DNA of 58,753 nt from Gammaproteobacteria bacterium (GCA_028281365.1 JANQJZ010000061.1:1-58753); one strand, 5' to 3'. Shown: positions 1 through 9,819, numbered from the stretch's first letter. Notes: generated by a model not told the origin, from the sequence alone. Program-made: numbers and translations.

Positions 1-1035
1 GAATTGTTGGATCAACACCCGACTAAACCGGACGTTATTTTTATCCCGGTTGGTGGTGGTGGACTGATTGCCGGTATTGCGGCTTATACCAAGGCAAGGT
101 TTCCTGAAATTAAAATAATTGGTGTGGAACCGGATGAAGCACCTTGTATGCACCATGCCCTGGAAGCAGGTGAACGTGTAGTATTGGACAAGATTGGTAT
201 TTTTGCTGACGGCGCAGCGGTAAAACAGGCTGGGGAAGAGAATTATCGATTGGCAAAAGAACTGGTCGATGAAATTTTATTGGTGAGTATTGATGAAATT
301 TGTGCAGCGGTAAAAGATATTTTTGAAGATACCCGTTCAATTCCAGAGCCTGCGGGTGCTTTAGCAGTTGCAGGATTAAAACAATATGTTGAAAGAGAAT
401 CGCTTGGTAGCAAGGAACTGGTCGCAATATTTAGTGGTGCCAATGTAAATTTTGATCGATTAAGACACATTGCAGAGTTGTCTGCTTTAGGTGAAAAACG
501 TGAAGCCCTGATCGCGATCATGATTCCTGAACGACCGGGTAGTTTTAGACGTCTATGCCATGACCTGGGCCCTCGTTTAATAACGGAGTTTAATTATCGC
601 TATGCTGATGATAACGATGCCCATGTTTTTACCGGTGTGCAATTAAAAAACGGTATAGAAGAAAAAAATACCTTATTAAATCACCTTGAAGAGAAGGGTT
701 ATGATGTTATCGATTTAAGTAATGATGTGATCGCAAAAATGCATATTCGATATATGGTTGGAGGGCATGCACCCCAGGCAGAGGATGAGATTATTTATCG
801 TTTCGAATTCCCTGAACGATCCGGCGCTTTATTACACTTTTTAACGGAAATGGGCGAACGCTGGAATATCAGCTTGTTCCATTATCGTAATCATGGAGCA
901 GCCTATGGCCGCGTATTGATGGGTTTTCAGGTCAAACAAGAAGAAAGAGAAGAATTTCAGAAGTTTGTTGAAAGCCTGGGGATTCTTTATTGGAAGGAAT
1001 CTGATAATCCGGCGTATAAAAAGTTTCTCAGTTAG
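1..1035 (+). CDS. ilvA: Threonine ammonia-lyase (threonine deaminase), C-terminal part
   Basis: This PLP enzyme converts threonine to 2-oxobutanoate, the first step of isoleucine synthesis. The frame is open from base 1, so the gene starts outside the window and the PLP-lysine region is missing. What remains is the end of the catalytic domain, including the glycine-rich phosphate-binding loop GGGGLIAGIAAYTK around residue 18, and SGANVNFDR. Two ACT-like regulatory modules follow, at roughly residues 170-245 and 265-343, with the typical ERPGSFRRLCHDLG and FPERSGALLHFL openings. Two ACT modules mark the biosynthetic, isoleucine-inhibited form rather than the short catabolic form. It is truncated by the window edge, not a pseudogene. 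Confidence 0.95.
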   Translation, partial: ELLDQHPTKPDVIFIPVGGGGLIAGIAAYTKARFPEIKIIGVEPDEAPCMHHALEAGERVVLDKIGIFADGAAVKQAGEENYRLAKELVDEILLVSIDEICAAVKDIFEDTRSIPEPAGALAVAGLKQYVERESLGSKELVAIFSGANVNFDRLRHIAELSALGEKREALIAIMIPERPGSFRRLCHDLGPRLITEFNYRYADDNDAHVFTGVQLKNGIEEKNTLLNHLEEKGYDVIDLSNDVIAKMHIRYMVGGHAPQAEDEIIYRFEFPERSGALLHFLTEMGERWNISLFHYRNHGAAYGRVLMGFQVKQEEREEFQKFVESLGILYWKESDNPAYKKFLS

Positions 1036-1369
1036 TAATTCTTTTTTAAACAGGTTTCGCCTGCAGGCGAGTTCCTTGCACCCACATCGCTAACACTTTA
1101 ATACAGGTACATAGGTATTTGGAGTGATTATTATCCCGTAATGTCCTGCCGAATAATTTAATCACGATAGCGAAAAACAGACAGGAAGTCTGTTTTAGCG
1201 TATACATTCATGGATGAATGTATACGCGGCGCGTCATCGGGATAAAATTATGAGGGAAGCCTCAGGCTAGGACATTCGGGAAAAATTTTCTTGGGTACTT
1301 CTTTTTAAAAAGAAGTACCTCGCCGTACAGGGCGAAAGCAAGTGTTAAAAAGACCTGGAACCTAAGATT
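1036..1369. repeat. Palindrome-rich intergenic spacer, possible MITE/REP-like element
   Basis: This 334-base spacer holds no convincing gene. It contains a run of perfect inverted repeats: TCGCCTGCAGGCGA at 1057-1070; AAAACAGAC and GTCTGTTTT around AGGAA at 1174-1196; GCGTATACATTCAT and its complement around GG at 1198-1227; and a 26-base palindrome with arm GGTACTTCTTTTT at 1294-1319. An outer pair also exists: TTATCCCG near 1131 matches CGGGATAA near 1239, and AATGTCCT near 1140 matches AGGACATT near 1270. Such nested symmetry is typical of non-autonomous palindromic elements. Some arms may also act as transcription terminators between convergent ilvA and the EVE gene. Confidence 0.5.
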
Positions 1370-1828
1370 TTACTCAAGCCCTAAAATATAATCCCATTCT
1401 TTTTTAGTTACCGGTGTAATCGATAGCCGATTGCCACGTTGTAATATCTTCATGTCCTTAAGTTGTTTGTGATTTCTTAATTCTTTTAATGAAATTGTAC
1501 GTTTAAATTTACGTTTATATTTTACATCAACCAGTATCCAGCGAGGATTATCGGGATCGCTTTTCGGATCGTAATGTTTATCATTTGGATCAAATGCGGT
1601 GGGGTCCGGGTAGCCTTCTTTATGGATGGTCATGATGCCAACAATACCGGGTTCATCACAGTTGGAATGATAGAAAAATACCTGATCACCTTTTTTCATA
1701 TCATCACGCATCATATTCCTTGCCTGATAATTACGTACGCCATCCCAGGGTTCGGTTTTGTCGGGATTATTTTTTAAATCGTTAATGCTGAACTCAGATG
1801 GTTCAGACTTCATTAGCCAATAGTTCAT
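1370..1828 (-). CDS. EVE-domain protein (thymocyte nuclear protein 1-like)
   Basis: A 152-residue single-domain protein. It has the EVE-family opening MNYWLMKSEPSEFSINDL, the WDGVRNYQARNMM segment, DQVFFYHSN and the SITPVTKKEWDYIL ending. EVE domains are PUA-like folds that bind modified bases in DNA or RNA; the ligand of this branch is not defined. The start was set at 1828 because everything upstream in the longer frame is unlike the family, while the conserved domain begins exactly at this Met. It lies downstream of the 6S RNA gene on the same strand and converges on ilvA. Family assignment is firm; cellular role is unknown. Confidence 0.88.
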   Translation of the reverse strand: MNYWLMKSEPSEFSINDLKNNPDKTEPWDGVRNYQARNMMRDDMKKGDQVFFYHSNCDEPGIVGIMTIHKEGYPDPTAFDPNDKHYDPKSDPDNPRWILVDVKYKRKFKRTISLKELRNHKQLKDMKILQRGNRLSITPVTKKEWDYILGLE

Positions 1829-1862
1829 TATTATTAATTTATTAATTAAAAGTAAAAAAGTA

Positions 1863-2055
1863 GGGGGTATCAACCGTGATGTCGTCACAGACTATGAACT
1901 TGAACCAGAGGTTCAAGGTGGGCATCCTTGGCAACGTATCAGGCTTTCCTCGTGGTTGGACATGCACAACAACACTGCTTTTGGATTCCCTGTTCAATAT
2001 CTTATCGGCTCAAGTTACCACGAGAATGATAACGAGCATCACAGAAGATACCCAA
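1863..2055 (-). ncRNA. ssrS: 6S RNA
   Basis: Read on the minus strand, this stretch contains the two most conserved 6S RNA blocks: TTGAGCCGATAAGATATT (E. coli has CTGAGCCGATATTTCATA) and CCACCTTGAACCTCTGGTTC, matching the 3' hairpin of E. coli 6S. The ends pair as GGGTATC at the 5' end (about 2053-2047) with GATACCC at the 3' end (about 1872-1865), giving the closing stem and a length near 190 nt. 6S RNA mimics an open promoter and sequesters the sigma70 RNA polymerase holoenzyme. Its place just downstream of zapA is the classical gammaproteobacterial position. Exact ends are estimates from the stem. Confidence 0.9.
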
Positions 2056-2064
2056 GCTTGAAAT

Positions 2065-2412
2065 CTAGCCGCCTTGTGAGACAGGGTTTTCGATATCGAC
2101 GATATCGATTTGTTTATCTCGCGCCAAGGCTTCATTAATTTTTCCCTGTAAGCGCTTTAAGGTACTGTCTATCTTAAAATTATAGTCCTGATTTTCCTTT
2201 TTGTATGCCAGTAATTCATTCGTGATATTTAATGCAGTCATCACAGCGATTCGTTCAGAGCCTATGACACTTCCGCTTTTTTTTAATTCCAGCATCTTTT
2301 GGTTAAGATAATCTACTGCCGTGCGAAGTGATTCTCTTTCTTCTTCCTCACAAGTTATTAAATATTCTTTATCGAGGATGGTGACGTTAATTGGAGCGTC
2401 ATCTTTGCTCAT
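2065..2412 (-). CDS. zapA: Cell division protein ZapA
   Basis: ZapA binds and bundles FtsZ filaments at the division ring. The 115-residue protein has the family's N-terminal head (PINVTILDKEYLITCEEEER, about residues 7-26) and the SERIAVMTALNITNELL helix, followed by a C-terminal coiled coil, at the usual length. The ATG overlaps the stop of the upstream zapB-like gene as ATGA (2409-2412), implying translational coupling. The 6S RNA gene begins about 10 bases downstream, so the RNA is probably processed from or adjacent to the zapA transcript, as in enterobacteria. Confidence 0.93.
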   Translation of the reverse strand: MSKDDAPINVTILDKEYLITCEEEERESLRTAVDYLNQKMLELKKSGSVIGSERIAVMTALNITNELLAYKKENQDYNFKIDSTLKRLQGKINEALARDKQIDIVDIENPVSQGG

Positions 2413-2627
2413 GCACGTGTTTCCATAGCACGTAATCGGGAAATCATTGATTCTATACGGGTTCTGGCTTGCTCTGTTTTTTCAATTAAAACAGCACGTT
2501 CATTGACCAGGCTTTCCTGCTGATTCCGTAATGCAGAGTTTTCTGATTTTAACTGGTTGACGGTATTAATCAGTTCATCAACCCTCGCTTCTAGTGCCCC
2601 CAGATCGGTATTTTCATTATCACTCAT
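2409..2627 (-). CDS. Small coiled-coil protein, TIGR02449/ZapB-like
   Basis: A 72-residue protein that is almost wholly heptad-patterned coiled coil (LEARVDELINTVNQLKSENS, then NERAVLIEKTEQARTRIESM). This is typical of the TIGR02449 family found directly before zapA in many gammaproteobacteria. It overlaps zapA by four bases in the same operon, so a role in Z-ring organisation similar to ZapB is likely but inferred from context. There are no signal peptide or membrane segments. The divergent promoter region shared with ygfB lies at 2628-2786. Confidence 0.8.
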   Translation of the reverse strand: MSDNENTDLGALEARVDELINTVNQLKSENSALRNQQESLVNERAVLIEKTEQARTRIESMISRLRAMETRA

Positions 2628-2786
2628 GATCGTTTCCTAAAGCGGTTGCGTAATAGTTAAACGTGAACCAAATTTATAGTTGATTTATCATTCGCATATC
2701 AATATAGAGTGCCTGAATAAACTGGTCAACAGCTTATCTTCATCAGGCTTCATTAATAGCCTTTTTTGGCTCAATTTGGCAGGAAT

Positions 2787-3362
2787 ATGGCAATAAATAC
2801 GTACACTACAATCGATTATGATGAATTAAATGCAGAATTGCGGTCAATACATGCAGGGATGGGTGCAGCTGAATGTCATGGTTTTATCTCCGGACACTTC
2901 TGCTATAGCAACTCAATAGTCGTAGAAATTTTACAGGATCTGATTTTAGCGGGTGTTGATGATAATGCAGGGATAGATGAATTTATTGCAACTTTAGCTG
3001 AACTGGCAAACCAGACAGCTAATCAAATCCTTGATGATGAAATCAGTTTTAATTTGCTACTACCGGATGATGAATCGTCCATGTCTGAGCGTACAAATGC
3101 ATTAGCGGAATGGTGCGCAGGATTTGTCAGTGGCTTAGGAATTGGCGGAATTGATAAAGATACACAGTCCAATCCGGACTGCGAAGAATTTATTAATGAT
3201 TTAATATCAATTTCCAAAATGGAAACATTTACCGAAGAAAGTGAAAGTGCAGAAAATGATCTATTTGAAATTATTGAATATGTTCGTATAGGTGTGATTA
3301 TGTTACACCAGGAATGGCATCATATAGAAAATTCAAATCAACAATCACGAGTCCTTCACTAA
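2787..3362 (+). CDS. ygfB: UPF0149 family protein, YgfB/YecA-like
   Basis: A 191-residue acidic protein with the UPF0149 signature GMGAAECHGFISGHFC near the N terminus and LAEWCAGFVSGLGIGG in the middle. E. coli YgfB is also encoded directly before pepP and ubiH. The biochemical role is not settled, though Pseudomonas YgfB has been linked to repression of a lysis/beta-lactamase pathway. The ATG at 2787 was chosen over an in-frame TTG at 2766 because it aligns with the usual family start, though the AGGA at 2781 is close. The stop overlaps the pepP start by one base (TAATG). Confidence 0.85.
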   Translation: MAINTYTTIDYDELNAELRSIHAGMGAAECHGFISGHFCYSNSIVVEILQDLILAGVDDNAGIDEFIATLAELANQTANQILDDEISFNLLLPDDESSMSERTNALAEWCAGFVSGLGIGGIDKDTQSNPDCEEFINDLISISKMETFTEESESAENDLFEIIEYVRIGVIMLHQEWHHIENSNQQSRVLH

Positions 3363-4675
3363 TGGATAAAAAAGAATATCAGCGACGACGTAAAAAACTG
3401 ATGGACATGATAGGTTCAGACAGTATTGCAATAATACCGACGGCATCCGTATATATTCGTAACAGGGATGTTGAGTTTCCTTTTCGTCCGGATAGTGACT
3501 TTTTTTATCTTACCGGTTATCCGGAACCTGAAGCCGTTGCAGTAATAATTCCTGATCGGGATGATGGTGAATTTATTTTATTTTGCCGCGAACGCGATGA
3601 AGAAATGGAAACCTGGCACGGCCGTCGTGCAGGATTGGAAGGTGCGTTAGAACAGTATGGCGCTGATGATGCGTTTCCGATTGAAGATATGGACGATATT
3701 TTACCTGGCTTGATCGAGGGTCATGATCGAATTTTCTATAATATGGGCAGCGACCAGAATTTTGATCAGCGCGTACTGGCCTGGGTTAATCAAATTAGAG
3801 GTAAAGCCAGGTCCGGTGTTATTGCGCCAGATGAATTTATTTCTTTAAATCATTTTCTGCACGATATGCGTCTCTATAAAAGCCGAAACGAAATTAAATT
3901 AATGCGTCAGGCAGCACGTATCTCTGCAAGTGCCCATAAACGTGCCATGCAACAATGTAAGCCTGGTATGCATGAATATCAAATTGAAGCGGAGTTAACG
4001 CATGAATTTATCCGTAATGGAGCCAGGGCTGCGGCTTATCCCTCAATTGTGGGTTCAGGTGCAAATGGCTGCATCTTACATTACACGGATAATCAGGATC
4101 AGATTCAGGATGGTGATCTTTTATTAATTGATGCGGGAGCTGAGTACCAGGGCTATGCCAGTGATATTACAAGGACCTTTCCTGTTAGTGGCAAGTTTTC
4201 CGGGGCACAACGTCAAATCTATGAATTGGTATTGGCAGCTCAATTAGCTGCAATCGAGCAAGTTAAGCCAGGTAATCATTGGAATGATCCACATGACGCC
4301 GCAGTCAAAGTATTAACGGAAGGTATGGTGAGTTTGGGAATACTAAAAGGTGATCCAAAAGAACTCATGAAAGACCAGGACTATACAAAATACTATATGC
4401 ATCGTACTGGTCACTGGATTGGTATGGATGTGCACGATGTTGGCGACTATAAGGTAGATGGCGAATGGCGAATGCTTGAACCTGGTATGGTTATGACAAT
4501 TGAACCAGGGCTTTACTTGCCTGCCGGTATGAAAGGATTACCTAAAAAATGGTGGAATATCGGGATTCGAATTGAGGATGACGTTTTAGTCACCAAGGAA
4601 AGTTATGACATTCTTAGTAAAGATGCACCGAAGTCTGCAGAAGAGATAGAGGAATTAATGACGAATGCAGCATGA
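3362..4675 (+). CDS. pepP: Xaa-Pro aminopeptidase P
   Basis: This cytosolic metallopeptidase removes N-terminal residues preceding proline. The 437-residue protein has the creatinase-like N-terminal domain (residues 1-170) and the pita-bread catalytic domain. All five metal ligands are visible: D257 in LLIDAGA, D268 in ASDITRTFP, H351 in RTGHWIGMDVHD, E381 in TIEPGLYLP and E405 in GIRIEDDV. The start at 3362 overlaps the ygfB stop by one base, and the 3' end overlaps ubiH by 11 bases. This indicates a coupled ygfB-pepP-ubiH-ubiI operon, the standard arrangement in gammaproteobacteria. Confidence 0.96.
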   Translation: MDKKEYQRRRKKLMDMIGSDSIAIIPTASVYIRNRDVEFPFRPDSDFFYLTGYPEPEAVAVIIPDRDDGEFILFCRERDEEMETWHGRRAGLEGALEQYGADDAFPIEDMDDILPGLIEGHDRIFYNMGSDQNFDQRVLAWVNQIRGKARSGVIAPDEFISLNHFLHDMRLYKSRNEIKLMRQAARISASAHKRAMQQCKPGMHEYQIEAELTHEFIRNGARAAAYPSIVGSGANGCILHYTDNQDQIQDGDLLLIDAGAEYQGYASDITRTFPVSGKFSGAQRQIYELVLAAQLAAIEQVKPGNHWNDPHDAAVKVLTEGMVSLGILKGDPKELMKDQDYTKYYMHRTGHWIGMDVHDVGDYKVDGEWRMLEPGMVMTIEPGLYLPAGMKGLPKKWWNIGIRIEDDVLVTKESYDILSKDAPKSAEEIEELMTNAA

Positions 4676-5882
4676 ATATGATGTAGCAATAATTGGTGCA
4701 GGTATGGTTGGCGCAAGCCTGGCCTGCGCATTGGCGCCGGGTAATTTAAAGATTGCCATAGTTGAACCGGTTAAATTAAGTAGTGACATACAACCCAGCT
4801 ATGATGATCGAGGGATTGCCTTATCATTATCTTCAAAACGTATCCTGGAATCACTGGGGGTATGGCAGCAGGTAGAACCTTTTGCAACACCAATAAAAAA
4901 AATTCATGTCACTGAGCAAGGAAGGTTTGGATCAACGCATATTGATACCAGCGGGTCCGAATATAATGAATTGGGTTTTGTTGTAATTGCCCGTAGCCTT
5001 GGTCAGGCATTACATAATCGACTATCAGAATTAAACAACGTTAGTTTAATATGTCCTGCAGAGTTAAGGCACTTTCAACAAAATAACTCGGGAATGTTTT
5101 TAGAGCTTGCTGTTGCTGAATCATTACAGGGAATTAACACAAAATTACTCGTTGGTGCAGATGGTAATAATTCTTTAGTAAGACGCCTGGCCGGATTAAA
5201 AACTGATCAATACGACTTTAACCAAACAGCCATTGTTGCCAACATTACAACTCAAAAAGATAATAGTGCAACTGCATACGAACGATTTACACCACACGGC
5301 CCAATCGCATTGTTACCCATCGGCAGAAATCGATCAGTATTGGTTTTTACAGTAAGCAGAGATAATTCAGAATGTTATCTATCAATGTCTGATGAACAGT
5401 TCATTGAGAAAGTGGAGTCAGAGTTTGGCCGGCGTTTGGGGAAGATTAATCAACTTGGGACACGTAAGTCTTATCCGATTATATTTATAGAAGCAATAAA
5501 ACAATATCAACAAAGCCTGGTTTTGCTGGGTAATGCTGCACATACCATTCATCCAAATGCCGCACAGGGATTCAATCTTGGATTACGTGATGTAGCCGGT
5601 CTGGCAGAGTGTATTTTTACAGGTATTAACAGGGGACTCGATCTTGATGACCTGTCTATTTTAGAAAGCTATATAAAATTAAGGGGTTTGGATCAACAAC
5701 ATGTTATGCAGTTTACTACCGGACTTGCCAGAAGTTTTTATAATCAATTTCCTTTACTAAGCGATGTCAGGCACTTTGCTCTCGTTTTACTGGATGTTTT
5801 TCCTGTTGTTAAAGATTCGTTCATGGAAAAAGCAATGGGAGTTTCAGGCCTACAACCCGGACTTGTCAGGGGACATGTTTAA
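4665..5882 (+). CDS. ubiH: 2-octaprenyl-6-methoxyphenol hydroxylase, UbiH
   Basis: An FAD monooxygenase of aerobic ubiquinone synthesis that hydroxylates C1 of the benzoquinone precursor ring. The 405-residue chain starts with the dinucleotide-binding motif IIGAGMVGASLACALA (residues about 9-24). It has DRGIALSLSSKRILESLGVW after it, the second FAD motif LLVGADGNNSLVRRLAGL near 165, and GNAAHTIHPNAAQGFNLGLRD near residue 290. The NAAQGFN form is typical of UbiH, whereas UbiI/VisC relatives have AGLGANLG. The ATG lies inside the end of pepP, and the stop shares a base with the next gene, so translation is coupled. Confidence 0.9.
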   Translation: MQHEYDVAIIGAGMVGASLACALAPGNLKIAIVEPVKLSSDIQPSYDDRGIALSLSSKRILESLGVWQQVEPFATPIKKIHVTEQGRFGSTHIDTSGSEYNELGFVVIARSLGQALHNRLSELNNVSLICPAELRHFQQNNSGMFLELAVAESLQGINTKLLVGADGNNSLVRRLAGLKTDQYDFNQTAIVANITTQKDNSATAYERFTPHGPIALLPIGRNRSVLVFTVSRDNSECYLSMSDEQFIEKVESEFGRRLGKINQLGTRKSYPIIFIEAIKQYQQSLVLLGNAAHTIHPNAAQGFNLGLRDVAGLAECIFTGINRGLDLDDLSILESYIKLRGLDQQHVMQFTTGLARSFYNQFPLLSDVRHFALVLLDVFPVVKDSFMEKAMGVSGLQPGLVRGHV

Positions 5883-7105
5883 TGTCGAATCAAGCTGAAA
5901 ATTTCGATGCAGATGTTGTTGTTGTCGGTGGAGGGATAATTGGTAGTGCATTTGCCTCATTATTGGGAAAGGCAGGTTTAAAAGTCATTTTACTTGATGC
6001 TGAACAACGCCAGGTTAATACTCTTAAACGAATTGATGCCCGTGTATTTGCTATTACATTGGCCTCCAGACATATCCTGAACAGTGCAGGTGCCTGGCAG
6101 CGACTGGCTGAAAGTGACGTTGCCTGTTTCCGGAAGATGCATGTCTGGGATGAAAATGGAATAGGAGAGATACATTTCGATAGTGCGTCAATCTGTCAAC
6201 CCACTATGGGTTATATAATTTCTCATCAGGCTATTGTTGATGCTTTGCAGGAAGAATTAATTGAAAATGAAAATGTTCGATGTATTTGGTCGGTATCGCC
6301 ATCGTATTTGAAGCAAGATACTGATGAAATCATTATAGGTCTGGAAGATGGGTTACGCTTTAAAACAAAACTTGTTGTTGCTGCAGATGGTAGTAATTCC
6401 AAAGTAAGAAACCTTGCACAAATTTATTATCAAAAACATGACTACAAACAATCTGCACTTGCCTGTGTGGTAACAACAGAATTTTCACACAATGAAGTAG
6501 CACGGCAACGTTTTCTGAAACGTGGTCCATTGGCATTTCTACCAATGAAGGATCCTTATCAATCTGCAATTGTATGGTCCAGTAGTCCAGAACATATTCA
6601 ACATCTCTATGATCTTGATGCGACCAGTTTTCATTCCGAGTTAGCAGAAGCTTTTGCCAATGAATTGGGTGAGATTAGTAAAAGTACGGATCGCGTTGTG
6701 TTTCCATTGATGCGTGCCCAGGCTGAAAAATATACTCATCAACGATTGGTGCTAATTGGTGATTGTGCCCATACTGTTCATCCTCTTGCAGGTCTTGGAG
6801 CCAATTTAGGTTTATTGGATGCTGCAGCATTAGCAGAGCTTATCATCGACTCCAGAGACCGGGGCAGGGATCCGGGGCGTATGATGGTCCTGCGTCGGTA
6901 TGAGCGTTGGCGAAAAGGCGAAAACAGAAACATGATGTATATACTCGAAGGGTTTAAATACCTCTTTGAAAATCAAATCCAGGCTGTACAATGGCTGCGC
7001 AATTTCGGTCTGGATATGGTCGATAGTTTACCTTTGGTTAAACATGCAATTATGAAAAGGGCTATGGGTCTGGAAGGAGACTTGCCTGTTTTTACGAAAC
7101 CCTGA
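5882..7105 (+). CDS. ubiI: UbiH/UbiF/VisC family FAD hydroxylase (UbiI-like)
   Basis: A second flavin monooxygenase of ubiquinone synthesis, paralogous to the gene before it. The 407 residues contain VVVGGGIIGSAFASLLG for ADP binding, the DARVFAITLASRHIL segment, VVAADGSNSKVRNLA and the closing FAD motif GDCAHTVHPLAGLGANLG. The latter form suggests UbiI (C5 hydroxylation) or UbiF (C6 hydroxylation). The gene position after ubiH favours UbiI, as in E. coli, but UbiF activity or broader regiospecificity cannot be excluded by sequence alone. TAATG overlap with ubiH (5880-5884) indicates co-translation. It is probably the last gene of the ygfB-pepP operon, because glnS is preceded by a 93-base gap. 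Confidence 0.85.
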   Translation: MSNQAENFDADVVVVGGGIIGSAFASLLGKAGLKVILLDAEQRQVNTLKRIDARVFAITLASRHILNSAGAWQRLAESDVACFRKMHVWDENGIGEIHFDSASICQPTMGYIISHQAIVDALQEELIENENVRCIWSVSPSYLKQDTDEIIIGLEDGLRFKTKLVVAADGSNSKVRNLAQIYYQKHDYKQSALACVVTTEFSHNEVARQRFLKRGPLAFLPMKDPYQSAIVWSSSPEHIQHLYDLDATSFHSELAEAFANELGEISKSTDRVVFPLMRAQAEKYTHQRLVLIGDCAHTVHPLAGLGANLGLLDAAALAELIIDSRDRGRDPGRMMVLRRYERWRKGENRNMMYILEGFKYLFENQIQAVQWLRNFGLDMVDSLPLVKHAIMKRAMGLEGDLPVFTKP

Positions 7106-7198
7106 TAAGCAATAAAAATCCTAAATTTCTTGATTCACAAACAGGATAACTATAATTATAAAATTTTGAGTTAATACTTAAGCCACTTTATATTCTTC

Positions 7199-8890
7199 AT
7201 GTCTGATAATTCAATTCCCGAAACCAGTAATTTTATTCGTAATATCATCAATGATGATTTAAAGAATAATAAAAATGACGGTCGCGTTCATACCCGGTTC
7301 CCACCTGAGCCAAATGGTTATTTACATATAGGCCATGCAAAATCAATCTGCCTGAACTTTGGAATCGCTGATGACTATCAGGGAGGGTTATGTAATCTTC
7401 GTTTCGATGATACAAACCCGGAAAAAGAAGATGTGGAATATACGGACTCGATTATGGAGGATGTTAAATGGCTTGGTTTTGATTGGGAGGATCGACTGTA
7501 TTATGCATCTGATTATTTTGATCAGTTATTTGAGTTTGCCAAACAGTTGATTCTCGATGACAAGGCCTATGTTGATCATTTAAGTACGGAAGAGATCCGG
7601 GAATATCGCGGTACATTAACCGAGCCAGGAAAACCAAGTCCATACCGTGAACGTAGTGCTGAAGAAAATCTGGAATTATTTGAACGGATGCGTGTTGGAG
7701 AATTTAAAGAAGGCGAGTGTCTATTGCGCGCAAAGATCGATATGGCTTCAGCAAATATGAATATGCGCGATCCCGCAATATATAGAATAAAAAAAGTTGA
7801 ACATCATCGTACGGGTAATAAATGGTTTATCTATCCGATGTATGATTACACACATTGTATCTCTGATGCACTTGAAGGCATTACACATTCATTATGTACG
7901 CTTGAATTTGAAGACCATCGCCCTTTATATGACTGGTTTCTGGATCAATTACCGGTGCCATGTCATCCACAGCAGATAGAATTTGCCCGTTTGAATCTAA
8001 ATTACACTGTTACCAGCAAACGCAAACTCAATGAACTGGTTACAGAGGGTCATGTCTCGGGTTGGGATGATCCGCGTATGCCGACAATTACCGGTATGCG
8101 GCGCCGGGGATATACGCCTGAAGCCATTCGCGATTTTTGTGATCGTATCGGTATTACGAAAAGCGATACCTTGATCGATGTTGGCGTGTTGGAAAATTGT
8201 GCCAGGGAAGATCTGGATAAACGTACACGTCGTGTATTAGGTGTGTTAAATCCACTAAAGGTGATAATCGATAACTATCCTGAAAGTGAAACAGAATTAC
8301 TTGATGCACCTTATCATCCTAATGATCCGGATATGGGTAACAGGCAATTACCTTTTTCTAAAGAGTTATTTATTGAACAGGATGATTTTATGGAAAACCC
8401 GCCAAAAAAATTCTTTCGCCTGGGTCCGGGTCGTGAAGTAAGGTTACGTTATGCCTATTTCATTACCTGTAATGAAGTCATTAAAGATGATGACGGGAAT
8501 ATTATTGAATTACGTTGTACCTATGACCCGGAGACTAAGGGTGGAAATGCACCTGATGAACGTAAAGTGAAAGGCACGCTACATTGGGTTTCGGCACAGC
8601 ATAGTCTGGCAACAGAAGTTCGTTTGTATGATCGTTTATTCAATGATCCTAAACCTGACAGTAGTCAACATGATAAGGACTGGAAAGATTTTTTAAATCC
8701 GGATTCCATTAAATTAATTAAACATGCCCGGCTTGAACCGTCATTGCAGAATGCAGAAAAAGAAGAGTTATTTCAATTTGAAAGACTTGGATATTTTTGT
8801 GTTGATCGAAAAGATAACTGTGAAGGCAGGCCGGTGTTTAATCGTACTGTAACGTTACGTGATTCCTGGGCAAAACAGAAACATAAATAA
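7199..8890 (+). CDS. glnS: Glutaminyl-tRNA synthetase
   Basis: A class I aminoacyl-tRNA synthetase charging tRNA-Gln directly; its presence indicates direct charging rather than only the transamidation route. The 563-residue protein has [14 protein letters not shown] with the HIGH motif at residues 43-46, the KMSKS equivalent VTSKRKL around residue 275, and the C-terminal beta-barrel anticodon-binding region beginning near residue 345. Length matches the E. coli enzyme (about 554). No strong Shine-Dalgarno sequence precedes the ATG. The stop abuts the stop of the convergent speD with no spacer. Confidence 0.97.
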   Translation: MSDNSIPETSNFIRNIINDDLKNNKNDGRVHTRFPPEPNGYLHIGHAKSICLNFGIADDYQGGLCNLRFDDTNPEKEDVEYTDSIMEDVKWLGFDWEDRLYYASDYFDQLFEFAKQLILDDKAYVDHLSTEEIREYRGTLTEPGKPSPYRERSAEENLELFERMRVGEFKEGECLLRAKIDMASANMNMRDPAIYRIKKVEHHRTGNKWFIYPMYDYTHCISDALEGITHSLCTLEFEDHRPLYDWFLDQLPVPCHPQQIEFARLNLNYTVTSKRKLNELVTEGHVSGWDDPRMPTITGMRRRGYTPEAIRDFCDRIGITKSDTLIDVGVLENCAREDLDKRTRRVLGVLNPLKVIIDNYPESETELLDAPYHPNDPDMGNRQLPFSKELFIEQDDFMENPPKKFFRLGPGREVRLRYAYFITCNEVIKDDDGNIIELRCTYDPETKGGNAPDERKVKGTLHWVSAQHSLATEVRLYDRLFNDPKPDSSQHDKDWKDFLNPDSIKLIKHARLEPSLQNAEKEELFQFERLGYFCVDRKDNCEGRPVFNRTVTLRDSWAKQKHK

Positions 8891-9697
8891 TTAATGTTTA
8901 TTAACTTCTTTCCCGTTATAGATCTCTTCAATCTCAGCATAAATTAATTGTTCAATTTTTGCTCGTTTATCATCGGACAGTTCTTCCTTGCCTACCTTGA
9001 ACAGGTAATCATTCAGATCGAGGCCTTTTAACATCATTTTTGTGTGAAATATATTTTCCTGATAAATGTTGACATCCAGCATTTGATAAATGTTTTTAGT
9101 CGCTTCATCGATAAAGTTCTGGATCGAATTAATATCGTGATCCATGAAGAGTTTTTTGCCAGATGTATTACGTGTGAAACCCCTGACACGATAATCCATG
9201 ATCACGATATCAGACTCGAAACTATGGATAAGGAAGTTTAATGCCTTTAATGGAGAAATCATGCCACAGGTACTGACATCAATATCCGCACGGAAAGTGC
9301 ATATCCCCTGTTCGGGGTGTGTTTCGGGATAGGTGTGAACAGTCAGGTGACTTTTATCCAGGTGTGCAACTAACGACTCAGGCGTAGGGCCAGGTGTTTC
9401 ACTATTAGTTACCCCGGCAAGGGCAGGTATTTCCTCAGATATTAACAAGGTAACACTGGCTCCCAGCGGGTCATAATCTGCTTTTGCAACATTTAATATG
9501 TTTGCACCAATAATGTTGGCAACGTGTTCAAGAATATTTGTTAATCGATTAGAATTATATTCTTCATCGATGTAGTCCATGTACTCCTTAACTTCATCAT
9601 CAGACACAGCATAGCAAACATCATAGATGTTAAAGCTCAATGTTTTAGTCAGATTGTTGAAGCCGAATAACCGGATTTTTTCCTGATTATTTGTCAT
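8891..9697 (-). CDS. speD: S-adenosylmethionine decarboxylase proenzyme
   Basis: This enzyme makes decarboxylated AdoMet, the aminopropyl donor for spermidine synthesis. The 268-residue protein is the long E. coli type. It self-cleaves at the K115-S116 bond within [15 protein letters not shown] to create the pyruvoyl group. Other conserved parts are [20 protein letters not shown] and [17 protein letters not shown]. The start at 9697 was chosen because the family begins just before [13 protein letters not shown]; the 19 residues encoded upstream have no family counterpart, and AGG precedes this ATG. It is divergent from purC. No speE is seen in the window. Confidence 0.96.
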   Translation of the reverse strand: MTNNQEKIRLFGFNNLTKTLSFNIYDVCYAVSDDEVKEYMDYIDEEYNSNRLTNILEHVANIIGANILNVAKADYDPLGASVTLLISEEIPALAGVTNSETPGPTPESLVAHLDKSHLTVHTYPETHPEQGICTFRADIDVSTCGMISPLKALNFLIHSFESDIVIMDYRVRGFTRNTSGKKLFMDHDINSIQNFIDEATKNIYQMLDVNIYQENIFHTKMMLKGLDLNDYLFKVGKEELSDDKRAKIEQLIYAEIEEIYNGKEVNKH

Positions 9698-9819
9698 AAG
9701 CCTATTCCATTTTTCGGGGTCGGGGACATTACACCAGCATATTATAGCTAGCAATAGCTGAAAGCGAATGAGTATGGGAGAATACTGTTGAAATATATTA
9801 AGGAGTCATTTTTAAGATA

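Noticed and set aside
1876-2138. Two plus-strand frames of about 60 codons
   Set aside because: They overlap the 6S RNA gene and the 3' end of zapA and have no protein-like features.
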